From NCBI GenBank assembly GCA_038248505.1, contig JBBRXJ010000053.1:1-24795 (forward strand): DNA of 24,795 nucleotides, in the 5' to 3' direction. The translations under genes were made by a program, and so were the position numbers. Position 1 is the stretch's first letter; each line of letters starts with the position of its first letter. Under the pieces are notes generated by a model that saw only the letters and a program-made list of their open reading frames with translations, was not told where the DNA came from and made no database searches. Of this stretch, positions 1 through 6,225 are shown piece by piece. The DNA is from JBBRXJ01 sp038248505. Lineage in GTDB: Bacteria; Bacteroidota; Bacteroidia; Bacteroidales; JBBRXJ01.

Positions 1-210
1 GTGAGTAGCGCCTGGCTTATCTTCTGTAAGTACTGGGATTGGAGTTTCGTCTGCTTGCAAATAATCAGACTCGAGTATTGTTTTTCTTAAAAGATCATTT
101 AACGGTGTAATCAACTTACAGATACCAGCTGACCATCCGTCCATGGTTGCTGGTGCAATTTCTACTCCTTGTCGTTTAAATATTTGTCTTTGTCTATAAA
201 ATGGTAAGTG
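1..210 (-). mobile_element. IS66-family transposase, internal fragment
   Basis: The minus strand is open from about 210 to the window edge and reads HLPFYRQRQIFKRQGVEIAP, then a segment ending QADETPIPVLTEDKPGATH. LPFYRQ and QADETP are typical of IS66 transposases; the Asp of QADETP is the first residue of the DDE catalytic triad. IS66 transposases are about 500 residues, so only an internal slice is here, and the coding continues past position 1. Similarity stops at about 208-211, where plus-strand FISUMP coding begins. No terminal inverted repeat is seen at the junction, so this is a rearrangement point and not an IS end. What lies left of the window decides whether the element is otherwise intact. 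Confidence 0.85.
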
Positions 211-773
211 ATAGGCACGCAAACATGGATGAAAGAAAACCTAAAAACAACACACTATTCCAATGGTACAGCTATACCTTTGGTTAACACTATTTCAACA
301 TAGGATGCCCTTACTTCAACAAGCAAGGCCTATTGTTGGTACGGTGATGATATAGCCAACAAAGCTACGTATGGAGCACTTTATACATGGGGAGCAGCCA
401 TGAACGGGGCTATAAGTAGCACAGTCAACCCAAGCGGCATTCAGGGCGTTTGCCAAGCGATGCTGAGTGGACACAACTAACCGATTATTTGGGAGGCACA
501 AGTGTAGCAGGAGGCAAGTTAAAAGAAATTGGAACTACACATTGGTTAAGCCCCAACACTGGAGCAACCAACGAAAAAGGCTTTACAGCCCTTCCGGGTG
601 GCAGCCGTTACGACGATGGCACGTTCGGCTACGTTGGAAGCTACGGTTACTGGTGGAGTGCTACGGAGTACGATGCCACCTACGCATGGGACCGAGTCAT
701 GACCTACAGTAACAGCAATGTAGGCAGATACTACAACGATAAGGAGTTGGGTTTTTCAGTCCGTTGGATATGA
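208..773 (+). pseudogene. FISUMP-domain (C-type-lectin-like) protein, 5'-truncated and frameshifted
   Basis: The translation from 208 starts VIGTQTWMKENLKTTHYSNG and later gives GALYTWGAAMNG, GFTALPGGSRYDDGTF, GYWWSATE and GFSVRWI. These are hallmarks of the Fibrobacter succinogenes major paralogous (FISUMP) domain, common in secreted Bacteroidota lipoproteins and related to the C-type-lectin fold used by DGR target proteins. Three lesions are visible. The N-terminus, including any signal peptide, is replaced by the IS66 fragment. A TAG stop lies in frame at 301-303. A one-base deletion near 448-450 (GVC then PSDAEW expected, one C missing in a CCC run) shifts the frame; the downstream frame is open from 450 to the TGA at 771-773. 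The lesion in the C run could be a sequencing error, but the missing 5' end could not. Avd-like coding follows 160 bases downstream. Confidence 0.85.
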
Positions 774-801
774 GAAGTGGTAAAAAAGCAATATCCAACG
801 G
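761..801. repeat. 11-bp perfect inverted repeat over the end of the FISUMP gene
   Basis: CCGTTGGATAT at 761-771 is repeated as its exact complement ATATCCAACGG at 791-801, with a 19-base loop. The left arm covers the last codons of the FISUMP gene. No T-run follows, so it does not look like an intrinsic terminator. DGRs often carry a hairpin just downstream of the variable repeat that helps retrohoming, usually with a shorter loop than this one. That role is an inference from position only. Confidence 0.6.
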
Positions 802-900
802 GGTGAATTTGACTATTTGATTTATTTGATTATTTCCGCGACCTCGCAGCGTAACGAAGAAGCGGCGTAGCCAACCGGTCGATTTTTGTTAGGAATGAGT

Positions 901-927
901 GTAATATCAAGCTTGCTTGAATATTAC
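901..927. repeat. Hairpin directly before the Avd-like reading frame
   Basis: GTAATAT CAAG at 901-911 pairs with CTTG A ATATTAC at 916-927: 11 base pairs with one bulged A and a CTTG loop. It ends three bases before the ATG at 931, so it could hinder initiation there and favour the ATG at 964. It has no T-run. Function unknown. Confidence 0.5.
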
Positions 928-930
928 CGA

Positions 931-1203
931 ATGACGACACAAAATCATGAATTTTTTTTTGAAATGGCACTATATTACGAATTGCAGGTATTTAAAGATG
1001 TTTATGCCCTTGTGCAAAAAGTGTTTTCATATACACAGGAGTTTCCTCGTGAGTATAAATATACGCTTGGTCAGGATATTCAGTCCCGTTGGATAGCGAA
1101 ACTTTTATCCCACGAAGTGAAGCGTGATGCAATACAGTTTGTAAGGAGTATATACAGGGCAAAAAAGGCAAAAGATAAAGAATTACGGTGTGTAATCGGG
1201 TAG
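931..1203 (+). pseudogene. Avd-like four-helix-bundle protein (DGR accessory), C-terminally truncated
   Basis: The product contains YELQVFKDVYALVQKVF, FPREYKYTLGQDI and KRDAIQFVRSIYRAKKAKDKE, the conserved core of the bacterial accessory variability determinant (Avd) family. That family forms a pentameric four-helix bundle and partners the DGR reverse transcriptase. Avd proteins are about 115-125 residues; this frame gives 90. The authentic sequence stops near 1194, where the 3' end of an antisense group II intron begins, and the last residues and stop are read out of intron DNA. Between GQDI and KRDAIQ lie 13 extra residues (1081-1119) that family members lack as I recall them. Start: ATG 931 keeps a longer N-terminus and ATG 964 (MALYYELQ) fits the family start well; an in-frame ATG at 886 is less likely. 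The 23S rRNA intervening-sequence four-helix family is a relative, but REYKYTLG favours Avd. Confidence 0.75.
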
Positions 1204-1597
1204 ACGGCTCCGCCAGGCTCCCAACGGAGTGCGCCTCTCACACCATTGTACGTACGGATCACTTATTCGGCGGTTCATTAAGATGTGGAGCATTTTTAAT
1301 GTAGCGGGTTAGGAGAGAAACATAACCTCTTTTACATAAACGGTCGAGTGTAATGGTTTTACCAGAATAGGACTTTAGGCAACAGCCCAGCCACCGATTC
1401 TTGTCTGGCTCCACGCAAATGAGTGGTCATGGTCAACACCCAAGCGAATCAGATTGATTATTTTCCGTTCAAGCTTTTTCTCCGCCACGGCGGACCAAAT
1501 ACAATAACGTAATCGATTACGCACCCAAAATTGGAGTCTTCGAGTTTGCCGTAAATACTAGCTAAACGGAAGTAGTTGAGCAAACCTTCATGAACCT
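1195..1597 (-). mobile_element. Group II intron remnant (3' part), inserted antisense in the Avd-like gene
   Basis: On the minus strand, downstream of the maturase remnant, lies a decayed domain V candidate (about 1236-1272, starting GAACCGCCG and containing CCGTACGTAC). It is followed by a domain VI-like hairpin (CTCCG/CGGAG arms at about 1210-1232) and the tail CTACCCGAT. The A in CTACCC sits 7 bases from the presumed end, as a branch-point A should, which places the intron 3' boundary near 1195. Several expected domain V pairs are lost compared with intact relatives as I recall them, for example the outer stem now faces CAATGGT. The 5' half of the intron, with domains I-III and most of the maturase, is absent: recognisable sequence ends near 1597. 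The element cannot splice or move by itself. Confidence 0.78.
1259..1595 (-). pseudogene. Group II intron reverse transcriptase/maturase, C-terminal remnant
   Basis: The minus strand encodes, in three successive frames, the maturase (X) and C-terminal part of a group II intron protein. The pieces are EGLLNYFRLASIYGKLED (about 1542-1589), then WVRNRLRYCIW...KKLERKIINLIRLGV...GGWAVA, then KTITLDRLCKRGYVSLL up to the TGA at 1259-1261. The intact family reads through as GGWAVAQSPIL; here the Gln codon has become TAA at 1375-1377. One frameshift lies near 1527-1535 beside an A4 run and another near 1360, after SPIL. The reverse transcriptase palm and fingers are missing. Two frameshifts, one stop and a large 5' deletion show a dead gene. 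Confidence 0.85.
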
Positions 1598-1613
1598 ATA
1601 AAAATACAAATTA

Positions 1614-1653
1614 AAAAACGGTATGAAAACCTTAAGGTTGTCATACCGTTTTT
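1614..1653 (-). terminator. Rho-independent terminator of the OmpA-family gene
   Basis: AAAAACGGTATGA (1614-1626) pairs with TCATACCGTTTTT (1641-1653). The loop holds the palindrome AACCTTAAGGTT, which lengthens the stem. On the minus strand the hairpin ends in a run of T. It lies about 40 bases past the stop of the OmpA-family gene. A/T runs on both sides mean it could also stop readthrough from the mobile-element region. Confidence 0.82.
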
Positions 1654-1693
1654 ATGTACCGTCCAAAAGTATAACTTATGGGAATTCTTTTAA

Positions 1694-3226
1694 TTAAAAC
1701 GTTGGTTTTATTATTATATCAATACGACGGTTTTTCAAACGTCCTTCCTTGGTTTCATTATTGGCAATCGGGTTATTTTCACCATTTCCTACAGAACTAA
1801 TATTTGTATTATTGAGTTCCTTCATATTCGCTTTTAAATAATCTGTAACAGCATCAGAACGCTTTTGAGAAAGTTTCATATTCAATGAATCGCTTCCAAA
1901 AGAATCTGTATATCCTTCAATCACTATTTTGCTGTTTGGGAATGTTTTAATAGCTGTTTGAACCTTGGTTAGTAAGTCAAAATTTTCAGGTTTTATTTCT
2001 GATTTACCAACTTCAAAGCCAAAGCCTTCCATCCTAATAATAACATTAGCTCCGGAACGAAAAACTTGCGCTTCCTTGTTGTTAAATATTTTATTCACGA
2101 CATCAAATTTTTCATTGATTTTATTTTGATAATCTACTTGTTTTGCTAGTAGGCTTTTTTCATTTTCAATTTCCTGCATCATGGCATTATTTTCAGTAGA
2201 ACGTTTGCTTATTTCAGCTTTAAATTCAGCATTAAGCGCATTTCTTTCTTTTTTCAGAACTTCAATATTAGCCAACAATTGATCAATTTTAATATTTTGT
2301 TCAACATTTTGCATGCTTAGTTTGAGGTTGCTCTGTTGTAGATCCACGATATTGTTAATGATAGTATTTTGGGGCTTTTCAAATCCATCATCAAATTGAG
2401 CTACAAAGCCAATTTCAGCAGCAATGTTTATAATAGGCGCTTCCAAATTTAGAATAACATCTTCCATTTCTGTTTTATTATCTTCTATTTTTTTAATGGT
2501 ATTGTTGAGAAAAATGGCATGTTTTGCTTCATATTTTGCTTGTTTTGCCAATATACGTGGGTAATCCATATCATATCGGTTTGTTTCAAGTTCCTTTTCG
2601 GTTTCTGATAATAACGATTTCGCTTTATTCATTGTTTTAGGAGCATTTTTGTCAACTTTCATTTCATCGGCTTTTTTCAAAATATTGCGGGTTTCATCCA
2701 ATAAATCTGTTTTAATAGCAGCAAGCTCCGATTTTCTATATATCTCAATTGCTTCAGCAGATTTATTGTATGCGTCATCCCTATCGCCTTTTTCTAATTC
2801 TTCAGATGCATTAACAAATATTTTTTCTGCTTCTAACCATAGTTCTTTTGCATACTTGTCAGCTCCTGCAGATAAAGCATCTTCACGCGCATTTAATGAA
2901 TTTGCGAAAACATTTTTTGCTGCATAACTAAGATCTATTGATCTGTTAAAGTAATTTACTGCTTCAATAAGTGATGCCTCAACTTTCTCAATTCCATTTT
3001 TTTTATCGAAATCCTTTTCAGCATCCTGATAAAAAACCAATGCTTTCGAATATTCTATTGGAGCCAGAATATCTGCTTTTATTGTTTTTGCATTTTGCAT
3101 AGCATTGTCAGCTTTTTTAAATACAGCACTTTTAGTTTGTTGTGCAAATCCGCTGATGCCTGCCATAAAAAAAACTAGGCAAAATACCAAAAGTTTTTTT
3201 GTTGTTGTTTTTAATGATGTTTTCAT
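1694..3226 (-). CDS. OmpA-family outer-membrane/periplasmic protein with helical N-terminal region
   Basis: The protein is 510 residues from the ATG at 3224-3226. An upstream in-frame ATG at 3271 would put 15 extra residues before a good signal peptide (KK, hydrophobic core, cleavage after SGFA at about residue 28), so the inner start is preferred. Residues about 30-260 are Ala/Lys/Glu-rich helices resembling tandem TPR-like hairpins. About 290-370 has heptad character suggesting a coiled coil. About 390-510 is an OmpA-C domain with EGYTDSFG, LSQKRSDAV and GRLKNRRIDI, the elements that bind peptidoglycan diaminopimelate. It probably anchors an envelope structure to the cell wall, possibly as a trimeric or rod-like spacer. 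No transmembrane beta-barrel is evident. It stands alone, 127 bases downstream of the ice-binding-type gene on the same strand, and has its own terminator. Confidence 0.85.
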   Translation of the reverse strand: MKTSLKTTTKKLLVFCLVFFMAGISGFAQQTKSAVFKKADNAMQNAKTIKADILAPIEYSKALVFYQDAEKDFDKKNGIEKVEASLIEAVNYFNRSIDLSYAAKNVFANSLNAREDALSAGADKYAKELWLEAEKIFVNASEELEKGDRDDAYNKSAEAIEIYRKSELAAIKTDLLDETRNILKKADEMKVDKNAPKTMNKAKSLLSETEKELETNRYDMDYPRILAKQAKYEAKHAIFLNNTIKKIEDNKTEMEDVILNLEAPIINIAAEIGFVAQFDDGFEKPQNTIINNIVDLQQSNLKLSMQNVEQNIKIDQLLANIEVLKKERNALNAEFKAEISKRSTENNAMMQEIENEKSLLAKQVDYQNKINEKFDVVNKIFNNKEAQVFRSGANVIIRMEGFGFEVGKSEIKPENFDLLTKVQTAIKTFPNSKIVIEGYTDSFGSDSLNMKLSQKRSDAVTDYLKANMKELNNTNISSVGNGENNPIANNETKEGRLKNRRIDIIIKPTF

Positions 3227-3353
3227 TTTGTTTGTTTTAGTTAAATAATTAATTAATAGCAAAGTTGTCAAGCTTCATCATAATATGTTCTAAATAAAAT
3301 AGGATTCGTTATATAATTCATGCTATGATTTTAGCTTTTTTAATACGTGAATA

Positions 3354-4448
3354 TTAAGGATTAACAATCGTATTCCCTTCAAGAATAACAGCAGTCTGAG
3401 CTAACGCTCTTCCATTAAAAGAAGCTCCTGTTTGAAAAGTAATGCCAGTCTGGCATAATATAATTCCTTCAAAATGCGATGTTGTTCCAAAAATTGCCAT
3501 ACCAGCTACCTGCCAGAAAATATTCTCAGCTTTTGCACCTCCTGATAGGATAACCTTTACGCTAGTACTCATGTTAAGATCACCAGAAATCTGGAATATC
3601 CAAACATCACCTGATCCTCCAGAGATAGTAACATCCGTAGGCAATGTAACTGAGCTGGTCCATTTATAGAGTCCTGGTGTTAGTGTTTTTCCACCAATAT
3701 TTCCTGAGCCCAGTTCGGAGAAATCAGGAGATGGACGTCCAGCTGCATCGTTGTAAGCAGTAATCATATTATTAACAGCCGTAGTTAATTTACCTGAAGT
3801 AGGTGTAACCATGTCGGCAGCATATATAGTTCCAGTTACTTGTGCAGACGTTGCATAGCCAGTAGCATTTGTTATACTTAATCCGGTTATATAAGATGTT
3901 GCGGCAGGGCTTAACCCCAAATCTCCGGTAACAACAGAAATAGGACTGTTTTTAATGGCTGTTTTTGCCAAGATCACGTAATTAGCTGAAGTCCCAAGAT
4001 TAACAACTGCCAAACTAGAAATACTGTTTACAATTGTAAAATTCCATACAACACTAGATGCAATTGCTTTGCCGACTATATTTTTTACATTGCTAGCTAT
4101 TGTAGCAGTATATATAGCTGCTAATGTCAGGCTATTTGTTGGCGTAAATGTTGCTTTTTTTCCAGTATAAGAAACCGCTCCGGAAACCGCCACTGATCCT
4201 TGCTTTAAGGTAAATGTTGAAGCGTTGATTGTTTGCGGATCGATTTCTTCACTGAATATTATTGAAATATTTTTAGTAGGAACAACATCTGTTTCACCGT
4301 TAACCGGGTCGGTTGATTTAACCATTGTATTCGTCGTAGGATTATCTATTGGAGGAACAACGGGGTCATCATCAACTTTCTTGCAACTATCATTTAATAC
4401 CATCAATAGCATTATTGCAAGTATTGGGAAAAGTTTTAACATTTTCAT
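3354..4448 (-). CDS. Lipoprotein with Ig-like (Big_5) and ice-binding-type DUF3494 domains
   Basis: The protein is 364 residues from the ATG at 4446-4448; a further in-frame ATG at 4485-4487 would place 13 polar residues ahead of the signal sequence, so it is rejected. The signal ends LNDSC, with Cys22 the likely lipidation site, followed by a Pro/Asp-rich linker. Residues about 40-145 form an SbsA-type Big_5 domain (STDPVNGETDV, IIFSEEIDP, ATFTPTNSLT). Residues about 155-364 match DUF3494: NLGTSANYVILAKTAI, VVTGDLGLSP, then a repetitive Gly/Thr-rich beta-helix with GGSGDVWIFQISGDL, AENIFWQVAG and FEGIILCQTGI. DUF3494 proteins include true ice-binding/antifreeze proteins and adhesins that hold cells to ice, but many members are uncharacterised, so ice binding is not proven. 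A truncated relative lies at 5029. Confidence 0.85.
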   Translation of the reverse strand: MKMLKLFPILAIMLLMVLNDSCKKVDDDPVVPPIDNPTTNTMVKSTDPVNGETDVVPTKNISIIFSEEIDPQTINASTFTLKQGSVAVSGAVSYTGKKATFTPTNSLTLAAIYTATIASNVKNIVGKAIASSVVWNFTIVNSISSLAVVNLGTSANYVILAKTAIKNSPISVVTGDLGLSPAATSYITGLSITNATGYATSAQVTGTIYAADMVTPTSGKLTTAVNNMITAYNDAAGRPSPDFSELGSGNIGGKTLTPGLYKWTSSVTLPTDVTISGGSGDVWIFQISGDLNMSTSVKVILSGGAKAENIFWQVAGMAIFGTTSHFEGIILCQTGITFQTGASFNGRALAQTAVILEGNTIVNP

Positions 4449-5028
4449 TTTAGCATGTTTTAAATTGCGATATTTATCACAGTACAAAATTGATTACTTC
4501 TGTATTAAAACGTTTTCATAATATCGTTTATAAGTTACATCATTCACACTTTACGCATTTTATATAAGCATAGTAATGCTGAGAGAATAATTTTAATATA
4601 GTGTACAAATACCCTTCGTTTACTTTACAAATTTTAAGTTTTTTAGTTGAGATAAAGCAAAAAGTTGAATCGGCAACATCTATTTTTGTATTGATATTCG
4701 TTAGATTCGCTATGCCGATAAACTCTAGCAGAAAAACGAAATGTAAATATTTAAGCAATTACTACTTTATACACTCGCAATAAAATTATTGTTATGCTCA
4801 ACTAATAATTTTGACAAAATTAGAACGAGATAGGATTACGGAAGGTTATACCTGTTAAAAATATGGCTAGAATGTCAGTAAGAAGATGAATTTGAAACTA
4901 TTTATTCGTTTAATGAATTGTCTATATCTGTGAATCATATAACTCTAATATGTAATTGTGTAAGGGGTTTGATTAAAAATATCTACAATTTAGTTTGGCG
5001 AAATACAACTCACCAAAAAAAATAAATT
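4449..5028. other. AT-rich gene-free stretch
   Basis: No reading frame here has recognisable domain content. The short frames at 4540-4758 (minus) and 4601-4783 (plus) overlap each other and look like chance openings in AT-rich DNA. The stretch separates the divergent intact and broken DUF3494 genes, so it probably holds the promoters of both. Confidence 0.5.
4969..4997 (+). promoter_or_regulatory. Weak Bacteroidota-type promoter candidate before the broken DUF3494 gene
   Basis: TTG at 4969-4971, an 18-base gap and TTAGTTTG at 4990-4997 match the Bacteroidota TTG/TAnnTTTG pattern with one mismatch. The start codon at 5029 is 31 bases downstream. Confidence 0.3.
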
Positions 5029-5208
5029 ATGAAAAGAATTAAACTTTTTACGTTAGCTACTGCCACTACGCTTCTATTTACTAACGTGCTTTTTGGGCAA
5101 ACTCCTAACTTAGGCACTTCTATTAACTATGTATTGTTTACCTCTGCAGGTGCTGTAGGAAATACTGGCATCTCTCATGTTACGGGAAATGTGGGCACAA
5201 ATATGTAG
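5029..5208 (+). pseudogene. N-terminal stump of a second DUF3494 (ice-binding-type) protein
   Basis: The frame is 59 residues. It has a standard Sec signal peptide (MKRIKLFTLATATTLLF, cleavage near LFG/QT), then NLGTSINYVLFTSAGAVGN and GISHVTGNVGTN, the opening of a DUF3494 domain. It stops at TAG 5206-5208. A complete domain needs about 190 more residues; the 84 bases before the next gene do not continue it in any frame. It differs from the gene at 3354 in having a Sec signal instead of a lipobox and in carrying the GISHVTGNVGTN form of the motif. It is therefore a separate paralogue that lost its 3' part by deletion, not a copy of that gene's start. Confidence 0.75.
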
Positions 5209-5292
5209 ATATGTTTAAAAATAAGAAAGCATTATTTAATATATAGATTTTAAAAAAGAAACGCCATACCTTATGAACTTTAATCTATATTT

Positions 5293-5703
5293 ATGGTACG
5301 ACAAATAGAATTTACGCTACCACCCTTACCTAAGGGTTTTCATCTTATAACACAAGTTATTCGTGAGAAGTTAACAGATTTACCCGATGCTGGTTTACTA
5401 CACATACTTTTGAAACATACTTCTGCTGCAATCACCATAAATGAGAATGCCGATTCAACTGTACGAAATGATTTCTCAGCATTCTTTAATCGTTTGATTC
5501 CTGAAGGATTACCCTATTTTGAACATAATATGGAAGGCGATGATGATATGCCAGCGCATTTAAAAGCATCAATACTTGGGCAGGAACTCACCATACCTAT
5601 TAGCTCAAAACACATGAATTTAGGCACTTGGCAGGGTATCTATTTTTGTGAATTCAGAGATCATCCAACAAAACGCAAAATAATACTCACAATTATTGGA
5701 TAA
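5293..5703 (+). CDS. YjbQ/UPF0047-family protein
   Basis: At 136 residues this is the usual size of the YjbQ (UPF0047) family. Conserved pieces are KHTSAAITINENAD (41-54), FEHN...GDDDMPAHLK (77-91) and GTWQGIYFCEFRDH (111-124). The invariant His residues near 42, 78, 89 and 124 cluster in known structures as a metal or phosphate site. Family members have weak secondary thiamine-phosphate synthase activity, but the physiological role is unsettled. The gene sits alone between the DUF3494 stump and the metal-efflux operon. Its ATG follows an AT-rich leader without a clear Shine-Dalgarno, as is common in Bacteroidota. Confidence 0.9.
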   Translation: MVRQIEFTLPPLPKGFHLITQVIREKLTDLPDAGLLHILLKHTSAAITINENADSTVRNDFSAFFNRLIPEGLPYFEHNMEGDDDMPAHLKASILGQELTIPISSKHMNLGTWQGIYFCEFRDHPTKRKIILTIIG

Positions 5704-5813
5704 CATCCTTTGTTAATTGTAATATATCTCATTAAGAGCATACTGACCAATACTTGTTAATAATAACTTTTTATTATAACTTTATGGTTCAAAAAATAAA
5801 ACAAACTTACCAT

Positions 5814-5832
5814 ATAAAATGATTACTTTTAT
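5814..5832. promoter_or_regulatory. Possible operator dyad before the metal-efflux operon
   Basis: ATAAAA and TTTTAT flank a 7-base spacer, giving a 19-bp imperfect palindrome 9 bases before the first gene of the operon. Size and position would suit a dimeric metal-responsive repressor, but AT-rich palindromes also arise by chance and no regulator gene is nearby. Confidence 0.2.
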
Positions 5833-5841
5833 GTTTGAATT

Positions 5842-6153
5842 ATGAAACTGTTTGCAAGCATATTAGCCTTTTATATATTAAACTTAACCGCCAATACCTG
5901 CATTGATCTGCCTGAAGATACTCATTTGCAAAAAATAGAACAATCTCAAAATAAAACACATAGCCACAAAGAACCGAGCGATCATTGCTCACCCTTTTGC
6001 GCTTGTAGTTGCTGTCTTTCTCCTATGATATCACAAGCATACATTATTCAATTTATCTGTTTGTCATTCTCTCAAAAACAAATAACGATGTATACGTTTG
6101 ATTATACATCCACACTTTTCTCAAGCATTTGGCTACCTCCTAAAATAAGTTAA
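5842..6153 (+). CDS. Small Cys/His-rich exported protein, DUF6660-like, heading the metal-efflux operon
   Basis: The protein is 103 residues. It has an N-terminal hydrophobic segment (KLFASILAFYILNLTANTC) and a polar His-containing stretch (NKTHSHKEPSDH). A Cys cluster, CSPFCACSCC, follows, and then a second hydrophobic segment. Small proteins with this CSPFCxCxCC signature are found immediately upstream of CzcA/CusA pumps in many Bacteroidota (DUF6660, by recall). The Cys and His residues suggest metal binding or sensing in the periplasm, but no function is established. It lies 72 bases upstream of the pump gene on the same strand. The family assignment is from memory of the motif, so moderate certainty. 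Confidence 0.7.
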   Translation: MKLFASILAFYILNLTANTCIDLPEDTHLQKIEQSQNKTHSHKEPSDHCSPFCACSCCLSPMISQAYIIQFICLSFSQKQITMYTFDYTSTLFSSIWLPPKIS

Positions 6154-6225
6154 TACAAAATTTCATTCGTGCTGCTGTCCTAAAAAACGACGGCTTTAGC
6201 TATCTGTATTAACTCATTAAAACAA

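Noticed and set aside
886..930. Upstream extension of the Avd-like frame to ATG 886
   Set aside because: The extra codons run through the 901-927 hairpin and do not resemble Avd N-termini.
3227..3271. Upstream ATG of the OmpA-family gene
   Set aside because: It adds 15 residues in front of a well-formed signal peptide.
4540..4783. Overlapping short frames on both strands (72 and 60 codons) in the intergenic stretch
   Set aside because: No domain, signal peptide or plausible composition; they overlap each other and fit chance openings in AT-rich DNA.
5830..5837. Exact TATGTTTG match to the TAnnTTTG promoter box
   Set aside because: It lies 4 bases before the DUF6660-like start codon, so transcription would begin at or after the ATG; no TTG is found at the right distance.
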